From Balamuthia mandrillaris (taxonomy: Eukaryota > Discosea > Longamoebia > Balamuthiidae), in the NCBI GenBank assembly GCA_031835245.1, contig JAVKOQ010000023.1, forward strand, positions 101,001 to 165,000: a stretch of 64,000 nt of DNA, in the 5' to 3' direction. A model generated the notes under the pieces. The model had not been told where the DNA came from, ran no database searches, and saw only the letters and a program-made list of their open reading frames with translations. Made by a program: the position numbers and the translations under genes. Of the stretch, positions 42,669 through 53,572 are shown one piece after another. Each line of letters begins with the position of its first letter. Position 1 is the first letter of the stretch.

Positions 42669-44534
42669 TCAGAGAAACGGTTTCTTTCCAGTCCAAGCTT
42701 CTTCTGGCGTCATTCCGTTGACTGCGCTGGTGCCAGTGCGGTTCGTGATAGAGTTCGCCATGTTGATGGCTGGCCCCCAATATTTCTCGTCCAGGTCAGC
42801 GTGTTGAAGCATACATCGTGCTTTCTCCATAAGCGTCCTGTTTTTTCTTTCAGCGACTCCGTTCTGCTCCGGTGTATGGGGTGCAGACGTTTGGGTTTGT
42901 ATACCGTTCTTGTGTAGGTGGTTTCTGAAGTTTTTGCTAATGTATTCGCCGCCGTTGTCGCTTCGTAGTGCCTTGATCCTTTTGCCGCTTTGGTTGGTGG
43001 CCAAAGCTTCGAATTCTTGGAATCGTTCCAGTGCACCGTCCTTCGTGGCCAGTCCGTAGACCCAGGTTCGTCTGGTCAGGTCGTCCGTGAAGGTAATGAA
43101 GTATCTGGACCCTCCGATGGAGGTCTGCATTGGTCCGCATATGTCCGTGTGCACTAATTCGAGCTTCTCTGTGGCTCGAGTGGCTGGTTCTGTACTAACG
43201 GGGTTTCGGGATTGCTTGCCCTTGAGGCAGGCAGTACACGGTGCGAGGGTTGCGCCGCTGGGTATATCAATTCCGTTCGTGATCTTCGGTAGTTCCTTCA
43301 GCTTTTCAATGCTGATGTGGCCCAAACGTTTGTGCCATTCGTCCACTGCGGTATTAGCGTGCTCTTTTCGCGGCTCTGGTTTGCCTTGGAGGTGGTATAG
43401 TCCGTCTTCCTCCAATATTCCGATACCGATGACCATTCCGTCCTGTTTGAGTCTGGTGACTCCGCCGGATGAGGAAATGGTTATTCCTCTTCGGTCCAGG
43501 GTCGTCGTGGATATTAGCGTTTTGTCGAATCCGTCGACGTAGAGTACATCTTGGAAAACACACGTTTCGTGTCCGTACTTTGTCTCTGTTATATAACGTA
43601 GGTTACCAGCTTCCGTGGCGGTTATCTTTTCGCCGTTTGCAAAGTAGACCTTGGTTGGTTTTGTTGGCTTACAGTCCGTTAGCAGGCCTTTGTTACCCGT
43701 CATGTGGCAGGATGCTCCGGAGTCCAAGATTATGTCTCCGGTTGGTGATCCTCCTTTGAGCGACACGTTCATCATTCGCTCTCCTTTCTTTTTCTTACTA
43801 CCGTTCTGACTGCGGCAGTTCTTCGCTATGTGTCCAAATCCATGGCACTTGTAGCACTCGATATCTTTATCTTTCTTCTCTCGGCGACCGTGGTCCTTTC
43901 TGTTTCCACGTTGTCTATGGCGTCCGTACATGATTGATTCGCCTTTGCCGTCGAACTTGCTTTTCTTTCGGGCAGCTTCGAGTCTAAGTTTGTCCAATAT
44001 CTCCTCGTAGGTGCTGCTGTCCTTCAAGGATAGCGTTAGCGAAGAAGAGACGTGCTCCAGGCTTTCTGGTAAGCTGTTTAGGAGGTAGTGGATCTTTTCG
44101 TCCTCAGGTATCGAAGCGTTGCTGAAGATTAGGTCCGCCTCGCCGATCAAGCTGTCGAACTTATCGAGGTGTTTGTCGAGGTCCTGATTGTCCCTCATTT
44201 TCGTAGCAAGTTTGGTGCGGAGCTCGGTCCTTCTAGTGGCGTCGGCCTTGTCGTATTTCTCGCAAAGCCTATCCCACTGTTCTTTCGCGCTTTCAAGGTT
44301 CGTCACCCGTCTCAAGAGTGGTAGGGTGAGACAGCTACAGATCAAACCGCTGGCTATGGCGTCGTTCGCCGGATTAAACTCGATGTCTTCCTGCTTTTTG
44401 CTGCTGCTGGCTCCTATGGTTATCGTTCCGTCGACGTAGCCCCATACGCCCTTGCTCTTCAAGAGCGTTCTCATCTGGCATTTCCAATCCTGGAATCCAT
44501 GTCCGTCGAACGGTTTGATTTTCAACTTGCCCAT
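42669..44534 (-). CDS. Copia Gag-protease-integrase part of the polyprotein
   Basis: 621 codons from ATG 44534 to the in-frame TGA. Gag of the UBN2 type (DGHGFQDWKCQMRTLLKSKG), zinc knuckle CYKCHGFGHIAKNC, aspartic protease DSGASCHMTG, the integrase pre-core HKRLGHISIEKL and core DDLTRRTW, LRSDNGGEY, PEQNGVAERKNRTL. It stops within the integrase C-terminal part at a TGA, and the same frame continues on the other side. Single exon, as expected for a retrotransposon. Confidence 0.92.
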   Translation of the reverse strand: MGKLKIKPFDGHGFQDWKCQMRTLLKSKGVWGYVDGTITIGASSSKKQEDIEFNPANDAIASGLICSCLTLPLLRRVTNLESAKEQWDRLCEKYDKADATRRTELRTKLATKMRDNQDLDKHLDKFDSLIGEADLIFSNASIPEDEKIHYLLNSLPESLEHVSSSLTLSLKDSSTYEEILDKLRLEAARKKSKFDGKGESIMYGRHRQRGNRKDHGRREKKDKDIECYKCHGFGHIAKNCRSQNGSKKKKGERMMNVSLKGGSPTGDIILDSGASCHMTGNKGLLTDCKPTKPTKVYFANGEKITATEAGNLRYITETKYGHETCVFQDVLYVDGFDKTLISTTTLDRRGITISSSGGVTRLKQDGMVIGIGILEEDGLYHLQGKPEPRKEHANTAVDEWHKRLGHISIEKLKELPKITNGIDIPSGATLAPCTACLKGKQSRNPVSTEPATRATEKLELVHTDICGPMQTSIGGSRYFITFTDDLTRRTWVYGLATKDGALERFQEFEALATNQSGKRIKALRSDNGGEYISKNFRNHLHKNGIQTQTSAPHTPEQNGVAERKNRTLMEKARCMLQHADLDEKYWGPAINMANSITNRTGTSAVNGMTPEEAWTGKKPFL

Positions 44535-44585
44535 CGTGCAGTGTGTTTGAAGGAGATTGTGAGTGTAGCGGTTTTAGTTTGACTG

Positions 44586-44598
44586 TGGGCCCATAACC
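44586..44598 (-). other. Copia primer-binding site, half-tRNA type
   Basis: Directly inside the 5' LTR the element strand reads GGTTATGGGCCCA. This is complementary to the anticodon stem-loop of eukaryotic initiator tRNA-Met (GGGCCCATAACC), not to a tRNA 3' CCA end. Drosophila copia and yeast Ty5 prime from such cleaved half-tRNAs. Confidence 0.75.
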
Positions 44599-44788
44599 TG
44601 TTAGCAGAGTAAATAGGTATATGGGAAAAGAGTATGTATTGTAGTCTGTAACTGTAGAGATAAACATAAAGATAGTGTTGGTATAAAAAGGATTGGTATC
44701 GTGGTCCTTATGGTGGTTTCGTGTTATCGTGTTCGTGTTCGTTCCTTCCTTATGTGGGGTAATGAGATGAGGGGTCACTCAATTAACA
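44599..44788 (-). repeat. Copia 5' LTR
   Basis: 190 bp, the transcription-start-side LTR of the minus-strand element. Confidence 0.95.
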
Positions 44789-44923
44789 TGCAGCTCAATA
44801 AAACACTTCTCAACATCCATTGCTCAGTTGGTGCACTTCCTCAGCACATATCAAATCCCATAATTTTTGCTAAAATGCCCTGCAGTAGCCCTTCGAGTAT
44901 GGGACGAACCCGAGCACGCCCCC
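44789..44923 (-). repeat. Right terminal inverted repeat (outer part, interrupted by Copia)
   Basis: Outer ~135 bp of the right TIR. Its inner end lies on the other side of the Copia insertion at 40325-40338. Confidence 0.85.
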
Positions 44924-44928
44924 TTAAG

Positions 44929-45371
44929 ATAAATCATGTCGTCGTGAATTCCTCAAATTCCGCCAAGATTGTGGGAGGCCTTCCTCTGCCTGGTTTTGCT
45001 GTTGGGGTTGCGCTCCCTCGCCCATCTCTCCTTGTTTTGCTGTCGAACAAAAAGTGTAGCGAAACAAAACAAAAGAAGAAGAAAGTGGATAAACATGACT
45101 TCTTTCCCTCGTGCACAGCAAACCTTGCCGTGGTACACCCATCTTCCTCTTTGTTCGTGCGGCAGGTTTTTGGCGCCAAAATGCAAACCAAACCAAAAAA
45201 ATTAAAAATAAAATAAAAAATAAATTCAAAATATGCTCAATTATACAGGCAAGTTGTCGCACAGCAAAAATCGGTGTGTGGCCCTCACGTTATCGCAGGA
45301 AGCTCGCCGCCCCATCGATGTTCGCTTCGGCCCTCCCTATCGTCGGTACGACGTGGTCCCCGCAAAAGTCT

Positions 45372-45444
<73 letters not shown>

Positions 45445-45941
45445 GAATGAGACCCAAGAAGAAGAAGAAGAAGAAGAAGAAGAAGAAGGGAATCCCGTCC
45501 GATTCAACTTGTTCGCTATCTCTTTGACAAAAAATAAAAAGGAAAGTTTTCACCGCAACCAGTGGCCCCGGAGGGGGGAGGGGGGAGAGGTCCCCGAGTT
45601 TTCGACGAGGACCATCGCTTGATTGTGGCGGTGTCATACGATCGCCGCTTCCCTGACCCCCCCCATGACCGACCCACCTGACCGGAAACTTGGAAAAAGA
45701 AAGTCAACGAAGAATGGGAACGACGAGTTGTGGTGTGCGTTTGTTGTTGTTTTTTTCTAAAAGGTTTGGTTTAGGCTGGTTTGACAAGCGTACCCCTTCC
45801 CTCCCCCAACAAAAAGGACAAAAAACCCGAGTACTCTCTCCTCTCCTCTCCTCTTTTCTCCTCTCCATTTCTCTTCTCATCTTCTTCTTCTTCTTTTTTT
45901 TTTTGCAACTGAACACACACCATACACCAAGGAATGAAAAG
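44929..45941. other. Unresolved gene-poor interval
   Basis: About 1 kb between the DNA transposon and the adenylyl cyclase. It contains a 65-bp GA repeat (45376-45442) and a GAA tract, a balanced plus-strand frame (see 45233-45622), and splice-like signals on the minus strand (CGGCAAG/GTTTGC near 45131; CGACAG near 45043) but no minus-strand ATG in the right place. A small spliced gene may lie here; I cannot build one. Confidence 0.4.
45233..45622 (+). CDS. Possible small gene, uncertain
   Basis: ATG 45233 opens a frame MLNYTGKLSHSKNRCVALTL then EARRPIDVRFGPPYRRYDVV of ordinary composition, which then runs into the GA repeat coding RERERER and a Glu run. The repeat may be intronic. A second ordinary stretch in another frame (DEDHRLIVAVSYDRRFPD, 45600-45655) could be a further exon. 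No homologue recognised. Confidence 0.25.
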
Positions 45942-47888
45942 ATGAGCTCAAACACAACAAGCAGCGAGGAGCGCATGCTGAGGAAGAGGGGCAGGAGACG
46001 TTCCTTCGATGGCCTCCAAAGCGGCACGCTGGAGGAGATGCTCTCGCCCTACGTGCCCTGGCTCGTCAAGAAGAGATGCCTTTCCCTCTCGCGCGAACGA
46101 CTCCAGAAGAAGAAGACCAAAGTGACGCAGAAAGAACAGGCGGAGGAAGGAGAGGAAGAGGAAAAAGACTGTCCGCGTTGCTTTGCCTTTGCGGGAGCGG
46201 TTGTCTTTGTGGATATCAGTGGCTATACTCCGTTGACAGAAGCGCTTTGTCGGTCCAGTGCTGAGGTTCTCTCGTCTCTTTCTCTTCTCTCTGATCTCTT
46301 TCTTGTTCTCGTTGCGTGTCAAGCTCTTCTGCTCTTTGCTTTACTGTGTCTTTCCTCTGCATCTTCCTTCTCTCTTCTCGTTGTTGTTCGCTTCTTTTCT
46401 CTTGTACTCTTCCCTTTCTCCATTTTGATGTTTTTGTTTAAATTGTTTGCAGAAAGGAGGAGAGTTGATGCATTTGGTCTTGAGGCGATTCTTCACGGAA
46501 CTGTTGAACTTGGTGGAAGAGTATGGTGGTGATGTCATAAAGGTTGTTCTTCTTTATTTCTTTCATTCTGTATTCTTCCTTTGTCTTCTTCTTCCCTTTT
46601 CTCTCCTCTCTTCTTTCCTATCTCTTCTCTCTTCTTATCCTTTTCATTCTGCTACCTTCGTCTTATTCCTTGTTTTCGTGCCTGCAGTTTGCTGGTGATG
46701 CTTTGCTGATAGTGTGGAGCTCACAAGAGGAAGATGATGGCAGTCACAAAGACAGCTCATCCTCTTCACCTGATACCAGCAACACCAACCATAGATCGAC
46801 GTTGGCTGCAACCGTTCGTTTGGCTACCCGCTTTGCAATGGCTGCTTCCAAGTTCGAGTGGAAGATGAACCTGGAAGCAGAGGAGGAAGAGGATATCTTG
46901 ATCAAGGACTTTGTTACTGATACAACCGTTCTCTCCATTCTGGAAAACATCACGTTGCGCGTTAAAGTCAGCGTTAGCGCTGGTATCTCTTCAAGCTCTC
47001 CCACAACGTTTTTCTTGTTCTGTTTCTTTTCTTCTGCGTTCTTTCTCTCGTTTAACTCTTTTGTTTGTTGTCGTTAATTGTGGTATAGGAGACGTAGTGG
47101 CGATGCAATTAGGCGGAGTGAATGGGCGATGGGAATACCTTTTGGCTGGAAAGCCGCTGGAGGAAATAGCAGCAACAGAGCAAGATGCTGCCGTTTCCAC
47201 TGTTGTCGTCACCTCATATGTTTGGTCCATGTTGAAGCCAAACAACAACCAAAAACCACAGGAAGCAAAAGAAGTATCACAAGAGCTAGAAGCTCCAACG
47301 GCAGAAGGAAACGAAGAACAAGATGAGCGAGGAGAATACTATGCCAAACAAATTCCATCTGGCAACTTCATCATTCGGAAAAAATACCAACCAAATGAAG
47401 ATGTCTTCTCATCAACTCAGACCACGATGCAAGATTCAGAAGACTATGAACAAGACGAAGATCAACAGCTTCTTCCAACGAGAAAGTTTCGTTCCAACGC
47501 CATAGTTGGGAGTGCATTATCGCCATCTTTTTCTCTCATGCGCATACGTAAAGAACGAGCCCTCATCAAACTTTCCATATCTTCCGAGCAACAAGGTCGA
47601 TTCAATTGGATGCAAGGTTATGTGCCTGAACCTCTACGAAAATGGTTGGAAGAAGGGTATAGTCTCCATCACTTGGCCGACATACGTCAAACCACGGTTT
47701 TGTTTATCGGATTGTGTGGACGTGCGTATTTTTTTTTCTTTCATTCGTTCTTTTGCTCCTTTATTCCAGAACTCCACCCTTCTACTATCGCTTTCTTCTT
47801 CACTTCACTTATCCTTTTTTTCTAAAGTGGACACCACCACTATGAACTGTTTCGAACCGTTGCAAAAAGCATTAACCAGTGCCGAAGT

Positions 47889-47920
<32 letters not shown>

Positions 47921-50772
47921 GCTAACAACAATAAACATCTCCTTCCTTTCATTTACAGGAAGTGTTGTTGCATTACAAAGGAGCATTACGACAATTCATC
48001 ATCGATGATAAAGGAGCCGTTCTCATCGCTGTCTTTGGTTTGCCTCATATGACTTTGGAAGATGACGCCGTTCGTGCTGTGAACGCCGCCCTCGTCATCA
48101 ATGCACGATTGCACGCATTGAACTTGTTCAACTCGATTGGTATCGCTACTGGCAAAACGTTTTGTGGAAATGTTGGAAGCTCCAAGCGGTGTGAGTATTG
48201 TGTAGTTGGAGATTCAGTCAATCTTAGTGCCAGGCTCATGGTCGCTTCTGCAAAGTTTGTTTCTACTTTAGTTTCTTCCTTCTCTTCCTTATTTCTTCTT
48301 TTCGTATTACAATGAATGTACTCATACCAACAACTGAAGAGCATCGAATGGAGGGAAGGCTTCTGGCGCTATCTATGTTGATGAACAAACCTATCGTGTT
48401 GTTACAGAATCCGAAAGCCGTTTTTTGTTACAACCACTAGAACCTATTCTCGTTAAAGTCCGTTCTCTCTCCTCTGCTATGTTCTCCTCTTCTTATCACC
48501 GTTTCGTCATTCTCATCTCTTCATTGTTCTCTTTTCTTGCTAACGTGAAATACCACAAACAAATGAAACTACAAACAGGGGAAAAAAAATCCAATACCAA
48601 TCTACACACCCATTGAAGGAAGACGAAAGTCCCTCCGCGAAGCTATCATAAGCCCCAGACAACTAATTGGCAGAACTCACGAAATGAATCTCTTTCGCAA
48701 CGCCTTCGACACTTTCATGCATCAAGAACATCATCCCTTCAAAGTGGTATTCATCAAAGGTCAAGCAGGAATGGGAAAGACAGCAATGGTTCGAGAGTTG
48801 CTCAACTGGACTACTTTCCAGGAGAATGGCAAAGAAGAAGTGCTGATCATCGACGGACAAGCACCAGAGGTAGAAAAGAACACGCCTTACTTCATCTGGC
48901 AGGAAATACTGAGCACCGCTTTTGACTTTCCGGTCATAATGCAAGATGAGAGTGTATGCCGTTCTTCCGATGAGAGCTACCTCAAAGGCTTTCTTAGCAA
49001 AATGGATCCAGCGCTTGCGAAGTATGTTGCAGTGTTGAATCCTTTGCTTGTGACTCAGTTTCCGGAAACAGACGGTTCGCATCTCTCTCTCTCTCTCTCT
49101 CTCTCTTGGGGTATTTTCTTTGTGTTGATTGATTTGTACAGAGTCCAACCAACTAAAAGCAAAAGAACGGCGTGATATACTTCATGCATTTTTATCGTTC
49201 ATGTTCCACGAGTTTCGTTGTGCCAACGGCAACCGACCCATTGTGTTAGTCATGGAGAACTGTCACTGGTTGGACAGCGCCAGTTGGGGCGTCGTCGCCC
49301 ACATGCTCAACGCAGCGGACGCGCACCATGGTCTTTTCTTGGTACTCACATCGAGGCCTCCGCAAGAACGAACTTTCTCAACAAGCATGGTAGTTTGCTT
49401 TTGCTTCTTTCTTCTAGTTTTTCTCTAGACATTGTTCTTGCTGTCTTTATGTACTTATGGTCTTATTCCACTCCAAAGCATGAAGAGGTGGATGTAGTAA
49501 TTGAAGAAGAAGTTAGGCAAGAAGCCACAGCACTTGCTGCAAACATCAAGTATCTGGAAGAAGCTCACGCGGAGGTTGTTTTAACCATCGAATTAAACCG
49601 AATGAGCAACGAGCAAATTGCAGAATTGGCCAAAGCTGTGATGCAAACATCGGAACTAAACGAAGCGGAAGAGGGAATTCTATTCTCCAAGTCACAAGGC
49701 AATCCTATGATCGCCATTTCTTTAGGTTTCTGTTCCTCCATGCTTTCTCTAGAGTTCTGTCACTCACGTTCTTGCTATTTTTTTTTTTGTAAAACGTGCC
49801 AAAAGCGTCAACACTCCCGAAACTCAAACTAGTGTGCAGCGAAGATGTCTGTTTCATGGATCCCTCCACCATTCGTCAACTTCCAAGCTCAGTGGAGAGT
49901 GCTATAACGAGCACTGTCGATAAACTTTCCGTCAACCAACAAATCATTTTAAAAGTAGCTTCCGTCATCGGCTCTCGTTTTTCGGCTGCTCAGCTGCAAA
50001 CCGTTCTTACGAAAGCAGGAAAGGATGAACTCGGACAGGAACAGTTCTTGAAGGAACTGGATGCGTTAAGGCAGATGGCCATTTTGTCGGTGTCTTTGGA
50101 TCGAGAGGACTTGCTTTATTTCTTTGATAACGCGTTTGCTCAGAGTAAGTTTGTCATGCGTGTTCTCTCTCTTTCCAGAGTTCTTTGTTATCTCTCTTTT
50201 GTTGGTCTCTTTCTGAACCGTAGCAACATAGAAACTATATATGACATGATGCCCTTTTCGGAGCGATACAAGTACCATGCCATCATTGCTGATTGGTATG
50301 AACAACGTTTCTCCACAAACAGCGCGCCTCATTATCCTGTGCTGGCCTACCACTGGCGCCGAGCCCAAGACTTTCTCAAGGCCATTCGTTACTACGACCT
50401 CGCTGGCGAGTTTGCGTACACCAATTATGCAGGAAAAGAAGCTTCTTCTAGTTGGCTACAAGCCATAAAACTTCACGAACGCATCTTAAACATGTGCACT
50501 TCAGCTTCAGCTTCAACGAAGAGCGAGAAACAAGAAAAAGAAGAGAAAAGACATCGATATGAAAAGTACCTGATGGAGCAAGATTCGGGGTTGAGGGTGG
50601 GACGATGGTATAGAATGGTTGGTTTGGCTAAAGGACAAGTTGGTAATCTGTTGGATAGCGTTAGCTTCACCAAAAAAGCGCTTCAAATTTTGGGAATGCC
50701 GGTGCCTGAAACGGATGAAACAACGGTTGAAGGTTTTTGTCTTTTTGGTCTCACTCTTGATGTCACGCTTAT

Positions 50773-50823
<51 letters not shown>

Positions 50824-52456
50824 AAAAGCGATTCATCGTTTGTTGAAGCAAGTATTGGTGCATCACATGTATTCTTCACGTCTCATTGGAAGGCTCAAGG
50901 ATGACCCTAAGAACAAAGAACTACTTTACGCGTATAAACGCCTTATGGTGTACGTTCTTTTATCAGAAACTTCTTCTGTTTCTCCTTCTTGTTCAACATT
51001 GCTTCCTATCTTCACGATAAAGTTCAGGGATCTTGTTATCATGGGACAACAAAATTTTCACTGTGTTAACTTTACAACTGGCGGTTTTGGCGGAACAGTG
51101 CGACATTCTGCTGGAAAGAGCTTTTGCCTATTCCTTTGTTCTCATCAATGTCAACCGTTTCTACCACAATTGGAACAAGTTTGCTGGGTATCATTGGGGC
51201 TGGCTGCACAACCTGTTTCAGCGAAAATGCAATGCTCTCATTCAACGCATCGACCAAGAACTGCAACAACATTCAGCCGAGACGAAAGAAGAAAAGGAAT
51301 CGAGGAAACTAAAGCTCATGACAAGGGCAATGTTGGAGTTGAGAACTCAGTTTCTTCTGATGGGCGAACCTGGCTGTTCTCTCACCTACACAATTCAACG
51401 TTTAGAAGCGCTGAACACGGCTTTGACGGAAGTTGGAGAACACTCTGAGAGCGACAGCATGAAAACGTTGTTGCTCGTCATTTTGTACTTGCAGGGAGAG
51501 TTGGAGAGAGGCATTCGACTCGCAGACGAGCTTCTGGAGAATGTCAAAAAGCGCAAATATCCGACTCATGAAGAAGCTACCATTCGTATGAAGTCAATGA
51601 TACTCATTCGGTTTGTTCTTTGCCTTTCTTTTCTGCTGTTTCTTTTTCTTTACTCTTCTAACTCTTTTAATCACAGAAAGGGCAACTGGGAAGCGGTGAA
51701 GCATTACAACGAAGAAATGGTGGAAAAGAAACTGCACAAAATTAGTCCTTCCGTCCATTTCGCTTTCTTGCTTCGTGTGGCCTACTGCCATTTGGCCAAC
51801 GGCCAAATGGACGCCCTTCGTGAGAATTTGACCCAAGCTCTTTCGCTCTGGGAAGATGCCTTCTTGCAACAGATGCGAATCTTGGCTCCCTTGCAACTCG
51901 CTTTCGAGGAGAGCATTGCGCTATGGGAGTACGAAATCGCTGTTAGAGAGAAACAGAAAGAGAACAATGACAATGCTGAACTGGAGGAATGTGAAAGACG
52001 ATGTGAGTTTGTGTTAGGCATATTCTGGAAGATGAGCGCCATCTTCACGCTCGGCCGATGTGGAGCTTGGTACTCTCAAGGCATGTTCTTTGCTCTTTCT
52101 GGAATGATTGACAAGGTTAACCCTCCTTCTCTTCTCTCCTTTCCCTTTCCTCGTCTTTTTACCGCTGACAACCAAAAAACAAACAAAAGGCTCATATTTG
52201 TTGGGATCATACAAAGCAACTGTACAATAGCGCACCGGACTTTTTCCCAGTGGAACGAGCGCTGGTTCTGCTCGCCAAAGCACGTTTTCCTAGGCCATCT
52301 TCACAAGAAACAGCAGAGCGCACAAACGCAAAAAGAGTTCGACGAGCAACGGCAGCAATGAAGGCCTTCCAACGCATGGATTATCAACCATTTGCTCAGC
52401 AATGCAAGCAGCTCCTTCATTCTCTTTCTTCTTCTTCTTTTTCTTCGTCTTGTTGA
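45942..52456 (+). CDS. Soluble adenylyl cyclase (ADCY10/sAC type)
   Basis: Sixteen exons: 45942-46265, 46453-46542, 46688-46982, 47089-47721, 47828-47886, 47959-48254, 48340-48457, 48579-49074, 49142-49389, 49479-49725, 49806-50144, 50232-50732, 50829-50949, 51023-51610, 51677-52115, 52190-52456; 5061 nt, 1686 aa (human sAC 1610). Two class III cyclase domains: C1 with VVFVDISGYTPLTEAL (metal Asp) and FAGDALLIVW, and C2 with KGAVLIAVFGLP, GIATGKTFCGNVGS, YCVVGDSVNLSARL. Then an AAA-like NTPase with Walker A KGQAGMGKT (~666) and VLVMENCHWLDS, and a long helical TPR-like tail (MPFSERYKYHAIIADWYEQ, HWRRAQDFLKAIRYYDLAGE). sAC makes cAMP in response to bicarbonate, calcium and ATP. Pyrimidine repeats fill several introns. 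A four-codon uORF (45934-45945) overlaps the start. Confidence 0.92.
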
Positions 52457-52561
52457 GTGAGCAATAAAAACAAGACAAGAAAAAAAAAAAAAAAAGAGGA
52501 TTCCCCTTCGTTTTTGTTTTTCTCTCTCACTCTTTTCGAACAAGCGAATCACCGGCAAGGG

Positions 52562-52985
52562 GTAGGTGGAGGCAGCTTTGGCTGCAACACAACAACTCCC
52601 ACCAAACTCCTCTCTCCAAGCCCCAAAACCTTCTCAGCATTTGCCTTCATTGTACTTCCTCCTCCTCTGCCTCTTCTGTCTCCAAAAAAAGCTGTGCACA
52701 GAGCTCACATCGTCTTTGCAATCGTTCCTTCGCATCTTCTGGCAGCACCACTTCCGCACCCTCCACACTTTCTTCCGTTTCTGTTTGTTCTTCTTTTGTA
52801 CCTTTCTTGTCATGTTCTTTATCATGTAGAGAAGCAGATGATGATGAAGGAGGAGGAGGAGGAGAAGAAGAAGAAGAAGAAGAAGAAGAAGAAGAAGAAG
52901 AAGAAGAAGAAGAAGAAGAACAAGAACAAGATCAAGAAACAAGGCAAGGGAAAGGAAGGACTGGAACAGGGGTCATAAGGAACAC
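52562..52985 (-). pseudogene. Copy of the C-terminal part of the LRR gene
   Basis: Plus-strand 52562-52830 aligns clearly with 12427-12710 (shared GGAGGCAGCT, CTGCAACACAACAACTCCCA, GCTGTGCACAGA, CTTTGCAATCGTTCCTTC). It continues through a shortened GAA repeat into sequence like 12990-13015 (GGAACAGGGGTCA). It lacks all LRRs and a start. It lies just after the cyclase stop, in the opposite orientation. A partial duplication; no function implied. Confidence 0.85.
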
Positions 52986-53215
52986 ACTTTTGCTCTCTCT
53001 CGTCCCCTTGCCACGTGTTGTCTTCTCCCCTCTCTCCTTTCTGCGCTGCTCTCTGCTCTCTCCTCTCTTTCGTTACACCACCCCCCGATACCACCATCCC
53101 GAGCACATTATCTCTCATCGTTGGACCAAAAGGAAGCAATGGTAAGACAAAGTTTTCTGCAAGGAGGTAAACGAAGAGAAAAAGCGCCACATGGAATACT
53201 GAGCAGGACCGTTTG

Positions 53216-53265
<50 letters not shown>

Positions 53266-53572
53266 AGAACTTTCTGTGGTGTTGATTGTCTTGCACATTG
53301 CTTTCAAGTTGTTTGGACAGAGACGGAAAGAGACGAGGGATGGAAGCGAAAATTCCTTACCTTGGACCAAGGGGGAAAGCCGATGAAGAGGAAGCCCTGC
53401 TATAATACTAGCCCCTTTTAGCTAGAGGAAACGTCGCTTCGCCAAATGCAACAGCATGACGTTGTTAAATTCCATAAATGGAAAATGTTACGTCACACCA
53501 CGGATGACGTTTGAATTTCCAAAAATAGACAAACATCACATCATCCAAACAAACGAAGAAAGAAAGAAAGAA
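52986..53572. other. Intergenic with (CT)n
   Basis: Includes an approximately 45-bp CT repeat (53218-53263) and the leader of the SAE1 gene. The SAE1 frame stays open back to ATG 53456, but that part resembles no E1 sequence. Confidence 0.5.

Larger units (their letters stand above)
40339..44788 (-). mobile_element. Ty1/Copia LTR retrotransposon, nearly intact
   Basis: 4450 bp with 190-bp LTRs (TG...CA) that differ at one position (T at 40517, A at 44777). Flanked by a perfect 5-bp target duplication TGCAG (40334-40338 and 44789-44793). Coding order on the minus strand is Gag, zinc knuckle, protease, integrase, reverse transcriptase, RNase H, the Copia order. One in-frame TGA (42671-42669) divides the single long frame. 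The tiny LTR divergence implies recent insertion. Confidence 0.95.
38278..44927. mobile_element. TTAA-flanked DNA transposon with ~145-bp TIRs, carrying a nested Copia element
   Basis: TTAA at 38278-38281 and 44924-44927 bounds two terminal inverted repeats starting GGGGGCGTGCTCGGGTTCGT. The TIRs match over ~145 bp with two visible mismatches. Without the 4.45-kb Copia insertion and one target repeat the element is ~2.2 kb. TTAA duplication is the habit of piggyBac and Kolobok transposons; the terminal GGGGG differs from the CC(Y) start common in piggyBac, so Kolobok-like or an unclassified family is possible. No transposase domain is visible, so it is probably non-autonomous. Internal frames (38429-38698 minus, 38677-39003 minus, 39250-40352 plus) are Lys/Arg/Glu- or Ser/Thr-rich. 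Confidence 0.8.

Noticed and set aside
44968-44975. Third ATTGTGGG octamer, tested as another upstream box of the tRNA-like RNAs
   Set aside because: 62 bp downstream on the minus strand there is transposon TIR, with no AGCCTGG end or T-arm-like sequence.
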